A stretch of 43,765 nt of DNA, taken from contig JANWIO010000008.1 of assembly GCA_025449835.1 (NCBI GenBank), positions 1 through 43,765 of the forward strand. Direction: 5' to 3'. The notes under the pieces were generated by a model, which was not told the DNA's origin, ran no database searches, and saw only the letters and a program-made list of their open reading frames with translations. The translations under genes were made by a program, and so were the position numbers. The DNA comes from Vampirovibrionales bacterium. GTDB taxonomy: Bacteria; Cyanobacteriota; Vampirovibrionia; Vampirovibrionales; JAGQHJ01. Positions 1 to 8,455 of the stretch are shown piece by piece. Within the stretch, counting starts at the first letter, position 1, and the number at the start of each line of letters is the position of its first letter.

Positions 1-1482
1 AACAGAACTTCCCCAAAAACCCAAATTTAATTTTGTATACTGACTTTCAAAAGTCTGAATAACTTCTTGAATGGGAATTTCAATAAAATGAATTCCTAAA
101 TTTTCAGCCAGTTGGTGTGCATCGGTTTTGCTACTGTGAGATGTGATTTTGGACGGCATACTGATACCCAGCACATTCTCAGGGCCTAAGCTTTCAGCCA
201 GAAGGGTGGCAACAGCCGATGAGTCTAATCCCCCGGATAATCCCAAGACAGCCCGATAAGCCCCAGCAGATTGAAAATAACTTTGTATTCCTTGAACAAC
301 CGCTTTATAGGTTCGTTCTAAGTCAGAAGAATCGTGAGGATTGTAAGTTTTAGGAACGCCAAAAGTTTGCTCTTCTCCTTTGGGGAGGGCCTCAATTGAC
401 CCTAAACCAGTGAAGGGGTTGGCAATGAGAAACTGTTCTTCAAAGGCCTTGGCTCGGGCAACCAAATGACCCTGTGCATCATACACTCGGCTCACGCCAT
501 CAAAAACCGACTCATCCACAGCACCCGATCGGTTCACATAGACAATGGGTCGTTGGTATCTTTGCGCAACAGAGGCCAACATGCTGTGCTTGAGCTGTTC
601 TTTTAAAGCCCGTGTGGGAGAAGCAGACGTATTAATAATTACCTCTGCCCCACCTTGAATCAGCTCTTCAACTGGATCTTGTCGATACAGCTTGCCTTGG
701 TGGAAAAAGCTATCGTCATTCCATCCGTCTTCACAAATGGAAATCCCCCAGTAATGCCCATGAATATTACTTGGAATACCCGACATGGCCTTTTCTGTAA
801 AGCCCCAGTCGGCACTGGATAATGTCTTGCCGGGATGCGTTCCTGAGGCTGGGGAGGGCTCAAACATCCGGTAATCATCAAATTCGCCATAGGTGGGTAA
901 AAGTGATTTTCGGACCACCCCTTCGATTTGTCCCTCGCCTAAAATCGCAACGCTATTATAAAAGGATTTCCCTACCACACGGCCAGCTTGGGTGAATTGT
1001 CGAGGCTCTACAAAACCTACAACAGCTCGGGTTTTTCCAGAACGTTGGGCTAAAGCCTGAAGCATTTGGATATTTTGTTCAACCAACACCCGATACCGTC
1101 CAATGGCGTCATAAATGGGGTAACCCATCAGCGATAATTCTGGGAAAATAACCATATCAGCGCCAATGGCTTCCGCAGCCATCATATAAGCCATTACTTT
1201 TTGCGCATTTTCAACCACATGCCCTGGCCGAGAATCAATTTGGGCCAAAACAATATTGCCTTGCGCCTGAGGCCCTAAAAGTTGATTTAATCCTGCTAAC
1301 AATGCCTGGCGTTTGCCGGGGTGATCAGCATCGGTCCATTTGTTTTGCAAAAATAAGTCTAAAACACCCGTGAGCTCTGCAAGAACCTGTACCCGCTCGG
1401 ATGCTGGGCACTGATACTTTCTTTCAATTTCCTGCTGAAATGCTGTAACGGAGAGATTCGGGTTTTGTAAGCTGCTCTGCAA
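1..1482 (-). CDS. nadE: Glutamine-dependent NAD+ synthetase, C-terminus cut by window edge
   Basis: Converts deamido-NAD to NAD with ATP, using ammonia released from glutamine by an N-terminal nitrilase-fold glutaminase. The 494 codons read without a stop up to base 1. The nitrilase triad is visible as Glu in PELSLMGYP, Lys in RKSLLPTYGEFDDY and Cys in GISICEDGW. The synthetase domain follows, with the ATP-pyrophosphatase loop LGLSGGLDSSAV. No ATG is available near the start: an in-frame TGA lies at about 1505-1507, and the first good initiator is TTG at 1482 with AGGGA seven bases upstream. This start leaves about 65-70 residues ahead of the usual glutaminase start (NIVLAQIDSRPG). That extension is mostly helical-looking and I do not recognise it. 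A single gene with its own promoter. The family assignment is secure; the TTG start is inferred from the ribosome binding site. Confidence 0.93.
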   Translation of the reverse strand, partial: MQSSLQNPNLSVTAFQQEIERKYQCPASERVQVLAELTGVLDLFLQNKWTDADHPGKRQALLAGLNQLLGPQAQGNIVLAQIDSRPGHVVENAQKVMAYMMAAEAIGADMVIFPELSLMGYPIYDAIGRYRVLVEQNIQMLQALAQRSGKTRAVVGFVEPRQFTQAGRVVGKSFYNSVAILGEGQIEGVVRKSLLPTYGEFDDYRMFEPSPASGTHPGKTLSSADWGFTEKAMSGIPSNIHGHYWGISICEDGWNDDSFFHQGKLYRQDPVEELIQGGAEVIINTSASPTRALKEQLKHSMLASVAQRYQRPIVYVNRSGAVDESVFDGVSRVYDAQGHLVARAKAFEEQFLIANPFTGLGSIEALPKGEEQTFGVPKTYNPHDSSDLERTYKAVVQGIQSYFQSAGAYRAVLGLSGGLDSSAVATLLAESLGPENVLGISMPSKITSHSSKTDAHQLAENLGIHFIEIPIQEVIQTFESQYTKLNLGFWGSSV

Positions 1483-1515
1483 GGTATTGTCCCTGAAAAT
1501 ATAAAATCATCCCTT

Positions 1516-1544
1516 ACTATAATAAAAATTCTCAGGGATTGTAA
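1516..1544 (-). promoter_or_regulatory. Sigma70-type promoter of nadE
   Basis: On the minus strand TTACAA (1539-1544) and TATAGT (1516-1521) are separated by exactly 17 bases. Transcription would start near 1509, about 27 bases before the TTG start, with AGGGA in between. A CCCTGA/TCAGGG inverted repeat (1491-1496 and 1531-1536) brackets the -10 box and could be an operator or chance. No binding data are implied. Confidence 0.6.
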
Positions 1545-1552
1545 CATGTTCG

Positions 1553-1592
1553 GCAAAATAAAATGTCTGCTTTCCCCCTCTGAAAGCAGACA
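1553..1592 (-). terminator. Rho-independent terminator on the minus strand
   Basis: A perfect 11-bp inverted repeat (1564-1574 and 1582-1592) encloses a 7-base loop. On the minus strand it is followed by TTTTATTTTG (1554-1563). This is a strong intrinsic terminator for transcripts entering from the scpB side. It lies about 390 bases beyond the scpB stop, so either the condensin mRNA has a long 3' region or a separate short transcript ends here. Confidence 0.75.
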
Positions 1593-1978
1593 ATCAAGAT
1601 GAACAAGATAAACTGGCTCTCCCCCTTATCTTCAAATACTCTGTTTTCTGTCTCTTCTGTAACTTTACAAAAAAGCACAAAAGCGTATCTTCCAGAAGAT
1701 ATTGGATGAAATTCGATTGATTCAGTCAAGGTGACTGAACTCAACTCAAATGTTTAAATGCGTTTTAATACAGTCATGCAAAATCCCCGATAATACCTTC
1801 ATGTTCACTCCTCTTACTGTTGGAAAAGGTCTTTAATAATCCGTCTTCGCTACGGTCTATTTACCCTTCCAAGTATATAAAGGCAAATTTTAAATAATTG
1901 ATGTTAGTTTGTAACAGCCTATGAAAAGTTTTATTTTTTAAATTTAAAAGAATATTAAGGATAAGAACGGAAGCGGGT
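1593..1978 (-). other. Non-coding stretch between scpB and the terminator, possible small RNA
   Basis: No gene of normal size is convincing in this 386-base stretch. On the minus strand it contains a TATACT hexamer near 1871-1876 that could be a -10 box. A structured segment follows (CCGT/ACGG hairpin at about 1840-1855 inside a GGAA...TTCC pairing), then a strong ribosome binding site in front of an 18-codon ORF, and finally the terminator at 1553-1592. It may be a long 3' UTR or an independent transcript; I match it to no known RNA family. Confidence 0.35.
1746..1802 (-). CDS. Possible 18-residue small ORF
   Basis: ATG at 1802 is preceded by AGAGGAG (1808-1814) at a spacing of five bases, a better ribosome binding site than many genes here have. 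The product would be MKVLSGILHDCIKTHLNI. A TTG at 1744 follows the stop almost at once and opens a 70-codon frame, but that frame runs through the terminator hairpin and is probably not real. The small ORF may be a peptide, a leader or chance. I see no homology. Confidence 0.25.
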   Translation of the reverse strand: MKVLSGILHDCIKTHLNI

Positions 1979-2491
1979 TTAATTATTATCGGCTTCGTCT
2001 GCCATCTGTAGAGAGAGCTGTTTGAGCTCTTCTTTATCGCCAGTGAGTTTAAAATACTCGTGAAATTTAGAGGTTACATTGAGCATATAGCTTCTATCTT
2101 TCCGTTTTTTGGAAACAAGCTGATGCTGGGCTAACTCTTTAATATGATCATAGGCAGCACTTCCTCGCATCTCAACCAGGCTGGATTGCAGAACAGGCCC
2201 ATGAATAGCAATGGCAGACAATGTTCGTAGTGCCGAGATGGAGAGTTCAATGGGAATCATTTGATTCACCACGGTCTCATAATCTTCTTTCACCTGAAGA
2301 ATATAACCTTCGGTGTCGTCAATCTCCAAGGCAGAGTCTTCTCGGCAGGAATAGTCATTAATCAGGTCTAATAAGGCTTCTTCAATCGATTCGGGCAATT
2401 CATTTAGCTTTTCAGCAATTTCAGAAATTGACAGGGCTCTCCCAGTCATAAATAAAACGGCTTCAATTTTACCTTTTAGGCTCGGTGACAT
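1979..2491 (-). CDS. scpB: Segregation and condensation protein B (ScpB)
   Basis: Kleisin-interacting winged-helix (KITE) subunit of the bacterial Smc-ScpAB condensin; it binds the middle of ScpA and helps load and regulate the complex on DNA. The 170-residue length and the N-terminus KGKIEAVLFMTGRALSISEIA are typical. A first winged helix covers about residues 5-75 and a second, with ELSISALRTLSAIAIHGPV, about 80-155; the C-terminus is acidic. It is the last gene of smc-scpA-scpB, 15 bases after scpA. Assignment rests on length, motif and operon position, which all agree. Confidence 0.92.
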   Translation of the reverse strand: MSPSLKGKIEAVLFMTGRALSISEIAEKLNELPESIEEALLDLINDYSCREDSALEIDDTEGYILQVKEDYETVVNQMIPIELSISALRTLSAIAIHGPVLQSSLVEMRGSAAYDHIKELAQHQLVSKKRKDRSYMLNVTSKFHEYFKLTGDKEELKQLSLQMADEADNN

Positions 2492-2506
2492 CTTAAGGGT
2501 GTCTCC

Positions 2507-3322
2507 TTATCCTGCTAATTCAAATGGATCATCATTGGAACTCACTAAGTCCTCCGGAGATGACGTGATATAGAGCTCAGTGTAGAAGGCTTCTTGCTGA
2601 AGATCAACCTCGCCACGAGACGCCAGAAATAAAACCGCAATAAATGCCGAAACCCTGTCAATTTTCCCTTCGGTTTCCAGTTGGGTGAGGCTAATGTTTT
2701 GATCATGGAGAAAAAATTGCTCTAAAATCGCTTTCATCCGAAGAATGGTATCTTCAATAAACTCTTCATGGGCTAATTCAACAATCTCTTCAGAGGATAG
2801 ATCTGTGAAATTCCGCATTCGACGGCGTTCGGCCTTCTCAACGGTTTCCTTAAGACGTCGCTTTTTTTCCAATTCCTCATATTTCTTGAGTTCCTGGATC
2901 AAGTCATTTAAGGTTACTTTTCGATTTCGAGGCTGTTTGACACTGGTTCGTCGGCGAATCACCTGATCGAGTGTTTCAAAGGTTTTGGAGAGGTGTTGTA
3001 ATGGTGAAGGGGCGGACGCCATATCCACTTCGAGAAAGTCACCGTCTTCCATATAGGTATCCTCTTCTTCAGAGGAGATCTCCAAAAAGTTGATGCCTGA
3101 CAAGCTATCTGACTTCATTCTTAAGAGAATAGCGGCATACAATAATGTTTTTCCGGTGAGCTTCAGGTCTTGCGATTTGAGCTTCGCCAAAATTTGAAGA
3201 TACTGATCCGTGACCTCAACAATATCAATGTTCCATGGATCAATTTTGCCGTTTTTGGCCAGCGTGACCAAAATCTCAATCCCATCAATGGGCGTGGTGT
3301 TTACCGATTCTTCAGGAAGCAT
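2507..3322 (-). CDS. scpA: Segregation and condensation protein A (ScpA, kleisin)
   Basis: Kleisin that bridges the Smc heads and closes the condensin ring. The 271-residue protein has the diagnostic N-terminal block IEILVTLAKNGKIDPWNIDI followed by TDQYLQIL, which contacts the Smc neck. A charged central linker (about residues 85-170, with RRRTSVKQPRNRKV and KKRRLKETVEKAERRR) follows. The C-terminal winged helix (about 190-250, VSAFIAVLFLASRGEVDLQQ) contacts the Smc cap. Its start overlaps the end of smc by 11 bases, so translation is probably coupled. The basic linker is somewhat long for the family. Confidence 0.93.
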   Translation of the reverse strand: MLPEESVNTTPIDGIEILVTLAKNGKIDPWNIDIVEVTDQYLQILAKLKSQDLKLTGKTLLYAAILLRMKSDSLSGINFLEISSEEEDTYMEDGDFLEVDMASAPSPLQHLSKTFETLDQVIRRRTSVKQPRNRKVTLNDLIQELKKYEELEKKRRLKETVEKAERRRMRNFTDLSSEEIVELAHEEFIEDTILRMKAILEQFFLHDQNISLTQLETEGKIDRVSAFIAVLFLASRGEVDLQQEAFYTELYITSSPEDLVSSNDDPFELAG

Positions 3323-6300
3323 GTTGTAGCATCACTCCTGTTACTTTGGAAACGCCGTCGCGTTTTTGGGTGACCCCAACGGTCCGGTCTGAGTTTTGCA
3401 ACATCGGTTTTCGGAGGGATACCACAATAAACTGGGCCGCTTCCGATTGCCGCTTCACCATGTGGGCCAGTTTCTCTGCGTTAATCCCATCCAAGAACAT
3501 ATCTACTTCATCAAACGCATAAAATGGGGCTGGCATGTAGCGTTGAAAAGAGAACACAAAGGCCAAGGCCGTTAGCGATTTTTCGCCCCCGCTCATGGCT
3601 TCCATCCGCTGCATTCTCTTGCCTCTGGGACGCGCTTCAATCGTCAAACCACCATTAAAAGGATCACTTGGATTGGTGAGCACCAAATGGCCTTCACCAT
3701 CTGAAAGCTCCGCAAAGATTTCTTGGAAGTTGTTATCCACATTTTCAAAGGCCGTTAAGAAAGCATTCAACTTGAGTTCTGAGTAGCCGTTGATTTTAAT
3801 TCCCAAGTCTTCTTTTTCACGGCTTAAGGTATCAATCTTCTCTGTGAGTTCCTGATGGCGGCTCATCACCTCTTCATAATCATGGATGGCCCGCATATTC
3901 ACTGCCCCCATGGACTCCATCTGCCGACTAATTTTCTGAATATTTTTGAGAACCTCGTCAGATGCGGGTAAATTCTCTGCTGCCACTTCTTCGGGATTAA
4001 CCCCAGCATCAATCAGTTCTTCTTTTATGGCTTCCAGTTCTGGCTGAAGTTCTTTTTTGCGGGATTGGAAAGACAGAATCTGTTCTTCAATTAAGCCAAT
4101 ATCCCGACTCAAGTTATATTTTTTCTGCTCCTCTTGAACCAATTGGGCCTGAACTTTATCCCGTTCTACCTGAAGGCGCTGTAATTCCTCATCTAACTCG
4201 CCGGTTTGTGCTTCTAAAGCGGTGATTTGTTTTTCAGTCAGCTGAATCTCTTCTAGCATCTGATTATTTTCTTTATCAATGGCCGTATTGTTGGTTTTTA
4301 ATTGTTCAACCTGATCAACATAGCTTTGAATACTCTTTTCCTGAAATGCTTTTTCCAACTGCTTGGACTGAATTTCCGACTGAATATTTCGATTTTGAGA
4401 CTCGTAAGACCGAATTTGAAACTCCACGCTTTCCATTTCGGACTTTATTCTTTCCAATTGCTCCGTAGGTAATTGAGACTCCACTTCTTGAAGGGCTTGC
4501 TTCAAGGATTCAACCTTTTGGATACCTTGTTCAATTTTTTGTTCCGTTTCACGCAATTCCGATTTCAGCTCATTAATTCGCTTTTCAAGGGCTTCAATGA
4601 CGGCGTCATCCGCTTCGTTCTGAGTAATTTGGTTGAGCTCTCGGGTTAAGGCTTCTAACGCCATTTGTTTGCGTTGGAGTTCGGATAAAAATTTCCCAAA
4701 ATCTTCTTTTAAAGAATCCAATTTAATCTCGCCAGAGGTCAGTTTTTTCTCAAGACGCTCTTTATCCTCATCTTTGGCTTCGAGTTGTTCACGAAGTTCT
4801 CGTAATTGCTGATCCATTTTCCCTGAGGCCAGACGACCACTGGCATGGTTGGCTTGGGAACCGCCTGTCATTGCCCCGGTTTTTTCAAGCAAGGACCCAT
4901 CCAACGTGACCATTCGGAATTTACGAAGGTACTTCCGAGCGACGGCCATATCTTCAACAATCACCGTATCCCCTAATGCATAGGCAAAAACATCCCCATA
5001 TTGATCATCGAAATGCATTAAGTTCAGAGCATAATCAATAATGCCTTCATCCTGAGGGAGTAAGGGCAGGTAATTGCGCTCTCGCATTTTGTTGAGAGGC
5101 AAGAATGTTGCCCGTCCGGCCTTGGTTTTTTGCAGCAGTTCAATCCCTTCCTGAGCCACTTCGTCATCATCCACCACGATGCTTTTCATCCGTCCACCCA
5201 GGGCAATCTCCATGGCTTGGGCAAATTCTTCATCGACATTGCCCAGTTGGGCCAATGTGCCATGAACACCAGGGATATTGGCATTGAGGATGGTATCCAC
5301 ACTTCGACCAAAGTTCATGTCTTCATAAGCCCGCTTTTGGGCTTCAAGTTGGGTATATTCCCGATGGAGTTTGTTCACATCAGCTGTTGCACCATTGAGA
5401 GCAACCTTGATTTTGGCCACTTCAAGCTGTTGGTTTTGAACTTGCTTTTCAAAGGCGACCCGTTCTTGCAGCCCATCTTGAATGGCTTTTTCCAGGCTCG
5501 TTTTTTCGGTGTTAATTTCAGTATGACGGTTTCCGGAGGAAGCATTACGCTCTTGAAGGTAATTTTTCTCCCGTTCCTGGCGTTCGAGTTCAGCTTCAAT
5601 ATCTAATTTTTGACGATTTAACGCCGAGAGCTGATCTTCAGCCTGAGTGAGTTCCTGGCGGGTTTGAATTTGAGCCTTTCCCAATTCTCCGGTTGAGTCA
5701 GACAACTCGGATAGCTTTTGGATTAAAGTCGCTAAGAGTGCTTGTTCTTTTTGAAGCTTTTCATCAACCTCTTTATGCTGATGTTCAAAGCCCTCAATAG
5801 TGACATTTAAGTCTTCTATTTTAGAGGTGACTCGGTGCGTCTCCTCATGAATACGTTCAATACTCTGGAGATTCTCCCGTTTTTTCTGGGCGCTAAACTG
5901 AATCGAATCTTTTTTCCGGGAAATGGCGCCTTTTAACCCTTCAATCTGCTTTTTAAGGGCAATTTGCTGGTCTTCCCCTTTGCGTTTAACCTCATTGGCA
6001 ATTTGAGTCAGTGCTTCCCGGGTTGTATTAACCACCTTTTCCAGTTCAACCAGTTGTGCCTGGCTCAGGGTTTTTTGCTTCCGAGATTGGACAATATTTT
6101 GTTCTGCCGCCTGGATGGCCTTTTGGATATCCAAAAACTTTGCCGTCAGGATCATATTTTCAAAATGTTGTTTTTCATCTTTGAGTTTTTGGTATTTTAA
6201 AGCCTGATCTCGTTCTTGAGAAAGCTGCTGAACCCTTGATTCCAGCTCGGTTAAAAGGATTGCAAACCGTTCAATGCTCCCCGAAACCGACTCTAATTCT

Positions 6301-6827
6301 TTCTGAGCCTGATCAATTTTTCGATCAAATTCGGCAACCCCTGCGATTTCATCAATAATTTTGCGGCGCTCCATAGCCGTCATATTGATAATTCCTGTAA
6401 CATCCCCCTGCATTAAAACGTTATAGGCGCCTGGTGAAATATTATGCTGTGATAGGCGATCGTGAATCTCCGTTAGCGTTGCCACTTTGCCGTTAAGATA
6501 ATACGTGCTGCCATAGCCAGATGCGCCACTATCCTTAATTTTTCGGGTTACAATCACTTTCTCATCATCAGAAGCATCGGTATTTCCAAACATAATGCTC
6601 ACAGAGGCTTCTCGACGCTTTGAGGCATTGTTAATCAAGTCCGTCAACTTTTCAGCACGCATGGTCCGAGAGGACGACAACCCGAGGCAAAACAAGATAC
6701 TGTCAATAATATTGCTTTTTCCAGAGCCATTTGGCCCTGAAATGGTTGTAAATCCTTGCTCAAACGGAATGATTGTTTTGTTCGAGAAAGACTTAAAGTT
6801 ATCGATCTCAATTTGCTGAATATGCAT
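3312..6827 (-). CDS. smc: Chromosome segregation ATPase Smc
   Basis: Core ATPase of bacterial condensin, which extrudes and aligns chromosome arms. The 1171-residue protein has the full architecture. Walker A GPNGSGKS is at residues 31-38. Two long coiled-coil arms flank a hinge around 500-660, with PGVHGTLAQLGNVDEEFAQA and the glycine-rich TGAMTGGSQANHASGR. The ABC signature MSGGEKSLTALAF starts at 1078 and Walker B FYAFDEVDMFLD has DEVD at 1106-1109. First gene of smc-scpA-scpB with its own promoter upstream. Having the ATPase in one operon with both partners is less common than scpAB alone and suggests tight stoichiometric control. Confidence 0.97.
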   Translation of the reverse strand: MHIQQIEIDNFKSFSNKTIIPFEQGFTTISGPNGSGKSNIIDSILFCLGLSSSRTMRAEKLTDLINNASKRREASVSIMFGNTDASDDEKVIVTRKIKDSGASGYGSTYYLNGKVATLTEIHDRLSQHNISPGAYNVLMQGDVTGIINMTAMERRKIIDEIAGVAEFDRKIDQAQKELESVSGSIERFAILLTELESRVQQLSQERDQALKYQKLKDEKQHFENMILTAKFLDIQKAIQAAEQNIVQSRKQKTLSQAQLVELEKVVNTTREALTQIANEVKRKGEDQQIALKKQIEGLKGAISRKKDSIQFSAQKKRENLQSIERIHEETHRVTSKIEDLNVTIEGFEHQHKEVDEKLQKEQALLATLIQKLSELSDSTGELGKAQIQTRQELTQAEDQLSALNRQKLDIEAELERQEREKNYLQERNASSGNRHTEINTEKTSLEKAIQDGLQERVAFEKQVQNQQLEVAKIKVALNGATADVNKLHREYTQLEAQKRAYEDMNFGRSVDTILNANIPGVHGTLAQLGNVDEEFAQAMEIALGGRMKSIVVDDDEVAQEGIELLQKTKAGRATFLPLNKMRERNYLPLLPQDEGIIDYALNLMHFDDQYGDVFAYALGDTVIVEDMAVARKYLRKFRMVTLDGSLLEKTGAMTGGSQANHASGRLASGKMDQQLRELREQLEAKDEDKERLEKKLTSGEIKLDSLKEDFGKFLSELQRKQMALEALTRELNQITQNEADDAVIEALEKRINELKSELRETEQKIEQGIQKVESLKQALQEVESQLPTEQLERIKSEMESVEFQIRSYESQNRNIQSEIQSKQLEKAFQEKSIQSYVDQVEQLKTNNTAIDKENNQMLEEIQLTEKQITALEAQTGELDEELQRLQVERDKVQAQLVQEEQKKYNLSRDIGLIEEQILSFQSRKKELQPELEAIKEELIDAGVNPEEVAAENLPASDEVLKNIQKISRQMESMGAVNMRAIHDYEEVMSRHQELTEKIDTLSREKEDLGIKINGYSELKLNAFLTAFENVDNNFQEIFAELSDGEGHLVLTNPSDPFNGGLTIEARPRGKRMQRMEAMSGGEKSLTALAFVFSFQRYMPAPFYAFDEVDMFLDGINAEKLAHMVKRQSEAAQFIVVSLRKPMLQNSDRTVGVTQKRDGVSKVTGVMLQHAS

Positions 6828-6927
6828 ATAAACCCTAGATTAACTCTCTACACAACAGCATGAACCCTCAATGACCAAGTGCTTTAAAAGCTTCTGAATG
6901 CTCTAAGCCCATGGCATGCTAAAGTTT

Positions 6928-6956
6928 ATTATACCTTATGACAAGGGCAATCAAAA
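6928..6956 (-). promoter_or_regulatory. Promoter of the smc-scpA-scpB operon
   Basis: A perfect TATAAT on the minus strand (6928-6933) has a TTTTGA hexamer 17 bases upstream (6951-6956). Transcription would start near 6921, giving a leader of about 95 bases before the smc ATG. The -10 box is convincing, the -35 box only fair. Confidence 0.5.
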
Positions 6957-7026
6957 CAGCAAGATATCATTCACCATGAGAATCATGAAGCATGTCGGGC
7001 TGAAATATCTATCGGAAGCCCCTTAA

Positions 7027-7046
7027 AACGCTCTTTTAGGAGCTTT
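7027..7046 (-). terminator. Weak terminator after the 7090-8055 gene
   Basis: GCTC (7030-7033) and GAGC (7040-7043), extended by A-T pairs with one mismatch, form a short stem. On the minus strand a TTTT run follows. It lies about 45 bases past the stop of the upstream unknown gene. The stem is short, so efficiency is doubtful. Confidence 0.35.
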
Positions 7047-7089
7047 GATATCGATTCAAAAAGCGTCAGTTTTATTCAATAAAGGGTGT

Positions 7090-8055
7090 TTATGAGGTTA
7101 AAGTCTTGGCTTGTTCAATAAACTGTTGCATAGCCTCATTAAACCATGTCTTGAGCTTTTGCCCAGGGTCTTGGGTATGAACCAGCTGTAATTCTTTACC
7201 ATCAGCCCCTTTTAAAATGGCTTTCGCCACATGGGGATCCTGATCAGTTCGTCGAGAAACCCGAACAGCGTCTATTTTATCTTCTAGTTTCTCTTTTTGA
7301 AGTATAGGGCGCCATTTTTGTTCAAATAGGCGTTCGAGTCGTTGGTGTTTTCTCACATCGGCATCATTGGGGCCAAAGCGGGCCTTGCTAATTAGGTGCT
7401 GCATGATATCCAATCGTTCACGATAGGCCAGAGCCTCTTCAATGGCCTCTTCCTGCTCGCCCTCTGGTAGATCTTTGTAGTAGATTTTGAGCTCTTCTCG
7501 GCGGGTGTTTTGAGCTTCTTCGGAGCGCTTGTTTTCGGTTTCTTCAAAGGCTTCTGCAATTTCATCTGGTGAAAAAGGGTTGGGTTTTCCGCGATCTGCT
7601 TCATCAATATAAGGGGGCGGTTGATCTGGATCCGTTTGTTGTCGGCGAGGCTTAATGCGTAAAGGTCCTGAATAATGAAATTGTGTTTTGTTGGGTGTAT
7701 TGGGCTGATAATCATTGGCTGAAATGAGTTGGGTTACCTTTTCTTGAATCAGTTGCTTTAACCCACCTAGGATATCGGCTACCTTTTTGCCTTGATTGAG
7801 AGGAACGGGCAGTTCCATGAGACCCAGGGGGCTAATCAAGATTAAGGTATTGTCCAATCCAAGGCGATGAATCATCCAGCGACAATTTTTGCTACGTCCT
7901 TGTGCTTCAGCCTGGTGTTTCAAGGTTGTTTTAACGGTTTCATCTTGAGACAAATGGGTTGCAATGCTATCCAGTAAGCGAGATTCTTCATTGATACCGC
8001 TTCCCAAAATATGCCGATGATCCACACCAATAAAGGGTCTATTGATTTTCACCAT
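7090..8055 (-). CDS. Hypothetical protein, highly charged, no recognised family
   Basis: I do not recognise this 321-residue protein. Residues about 1-110 look like a globular domain (MVKINRPFIGVDHRHILGSG, then an alternating beta-like stretch around TLILISPLGLMELPVPL). Residues 110-170 are proline- and charge-rich and probably disordered. Residues about 170-245 are very rich in Glu, Arg and Lys with a helical pattern (FEETENKRSEEAQNTRREEL), and the C-terminal 75 residues are mixed. No signal peptide or membrane segment is visible, so it is probably cytoplasmic. AAGGAG sits four bases before ATG and seven before the next codon, GTG, so either could initiate. Single gene with a weak terminator downstream. 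Codon use resembles its neighbours. Confidence 0.7.
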   Translation of the reverse strand: MVKINRPFIGVDHRHILGSGINEESRLLDSIATHLSQDETVKTTLKHQAEAQGRSKNCRWMIHRLGLDNTLILISPLGLMELPVPLNQGKKVADILGGLKQLIQEKVTQLISANDYQPNTPNKTQFHYSGPLRIKPRRQQTDPDQPPPYIDEADRGKPNPFSPDEIAEAFEETENKRSEEAQNTRREELKIYYKDLPEGEQEEAIEEALAYRERLDIMQHLISKARFGPNDADVRKHQRLERLFEQKWRPILQKEKLEDKIDAVRVSRRTDQDPHVAKAILKGADGKELQLVHTQDPGQKLKTWFNEAMQQFIEQAKTLTS

Positions 8056-8455
8056 GAAACTCCTTGAAAAATGATTTTACTGAAATCAATAAACGCACTC
8101 AAGGTCACAAATTGCCTTTTTATCGAAAATCAACACCAGCTTGGATGTTTCACAACGTAAATTGAAAGTATTCAAATGAATTGGAATTGGCCATAATAGA
8201 AAGAGACAAACTCAAAGGGTGAGTTATATGTTTTGACTAAGTTGGTTGTGCAGGGCCTGTATCCTGCCCTGCACCGCCCCTGTTTTTCTATTAGCGTTTT
8301 GCTCCAAGCCCCCATTAATTAGGGTAAAGAGTGAAACCCTTTAAAAAATCAGGGAGGTGTCCAGAGGAGGGAACGGCCTCTGGAAAAGACTTTCGAGAAC
8401 ACCACAAACTCGCCATTCGAGGAGACAACCCACTGTAAATACAAGGAATCCTTTT
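8056..8455. other. 400-base intergenic region with a strong hairpin
   Basis: Lies between the divergent unknown gene (minus) and the DinG-like gene (plus). The main element is the perfect hairpin at 8248-8274 with a T-rich tail. No good promoter with both boxes is visible; CATAAT at 8192-8197 is a possible -10 box on the plus strand. The DinG reading frame stays open leftward to a GTG at 8357, but that start has no properly spaced ribosome binding site, so 8357-8455 is treated as leader. Confidence 0.4.
8248..8290 (+). terminator. Perfect 9-bp GC-rich hairpin with T tail, terminator or attenuator
   Basis: GTGCAGGGC (8248-8256) and GCCCTGCAC (8266-8274) pair perfectly around a 9-base loop; TGTTTTTCT follows at 8281-8289 after a C-rich spacer. 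No plus-strand gene precedes it, so it either ends a short unannotated RNA begun after about 8200 or acts as a leader hairpin ahead of the DinG-like gene. Confidence 0.5.

Noticed and set aside
1532..1744. 70-codon minus-strand ORF between nadE and scpB
   Set aside because: Runs through the strong terminator hairpin at 1553-1592 and has no ribosome binding site beyond possible coupling to the tiny ORF.
5130..5606. 158-codon plus-strand ORF inside smc
   Set aside because: Antisense to the smc hinge region, with no recognisable domain; a shadow of the real frame.
8357..8455. 33-residue N-terminal extension of the DinG-like helicase
   Set aside because: GTG 8357 lies directly against AGGGAG with no spacing; GTG 8456 has AAGGA at eight bases and begins at the conserved domain.
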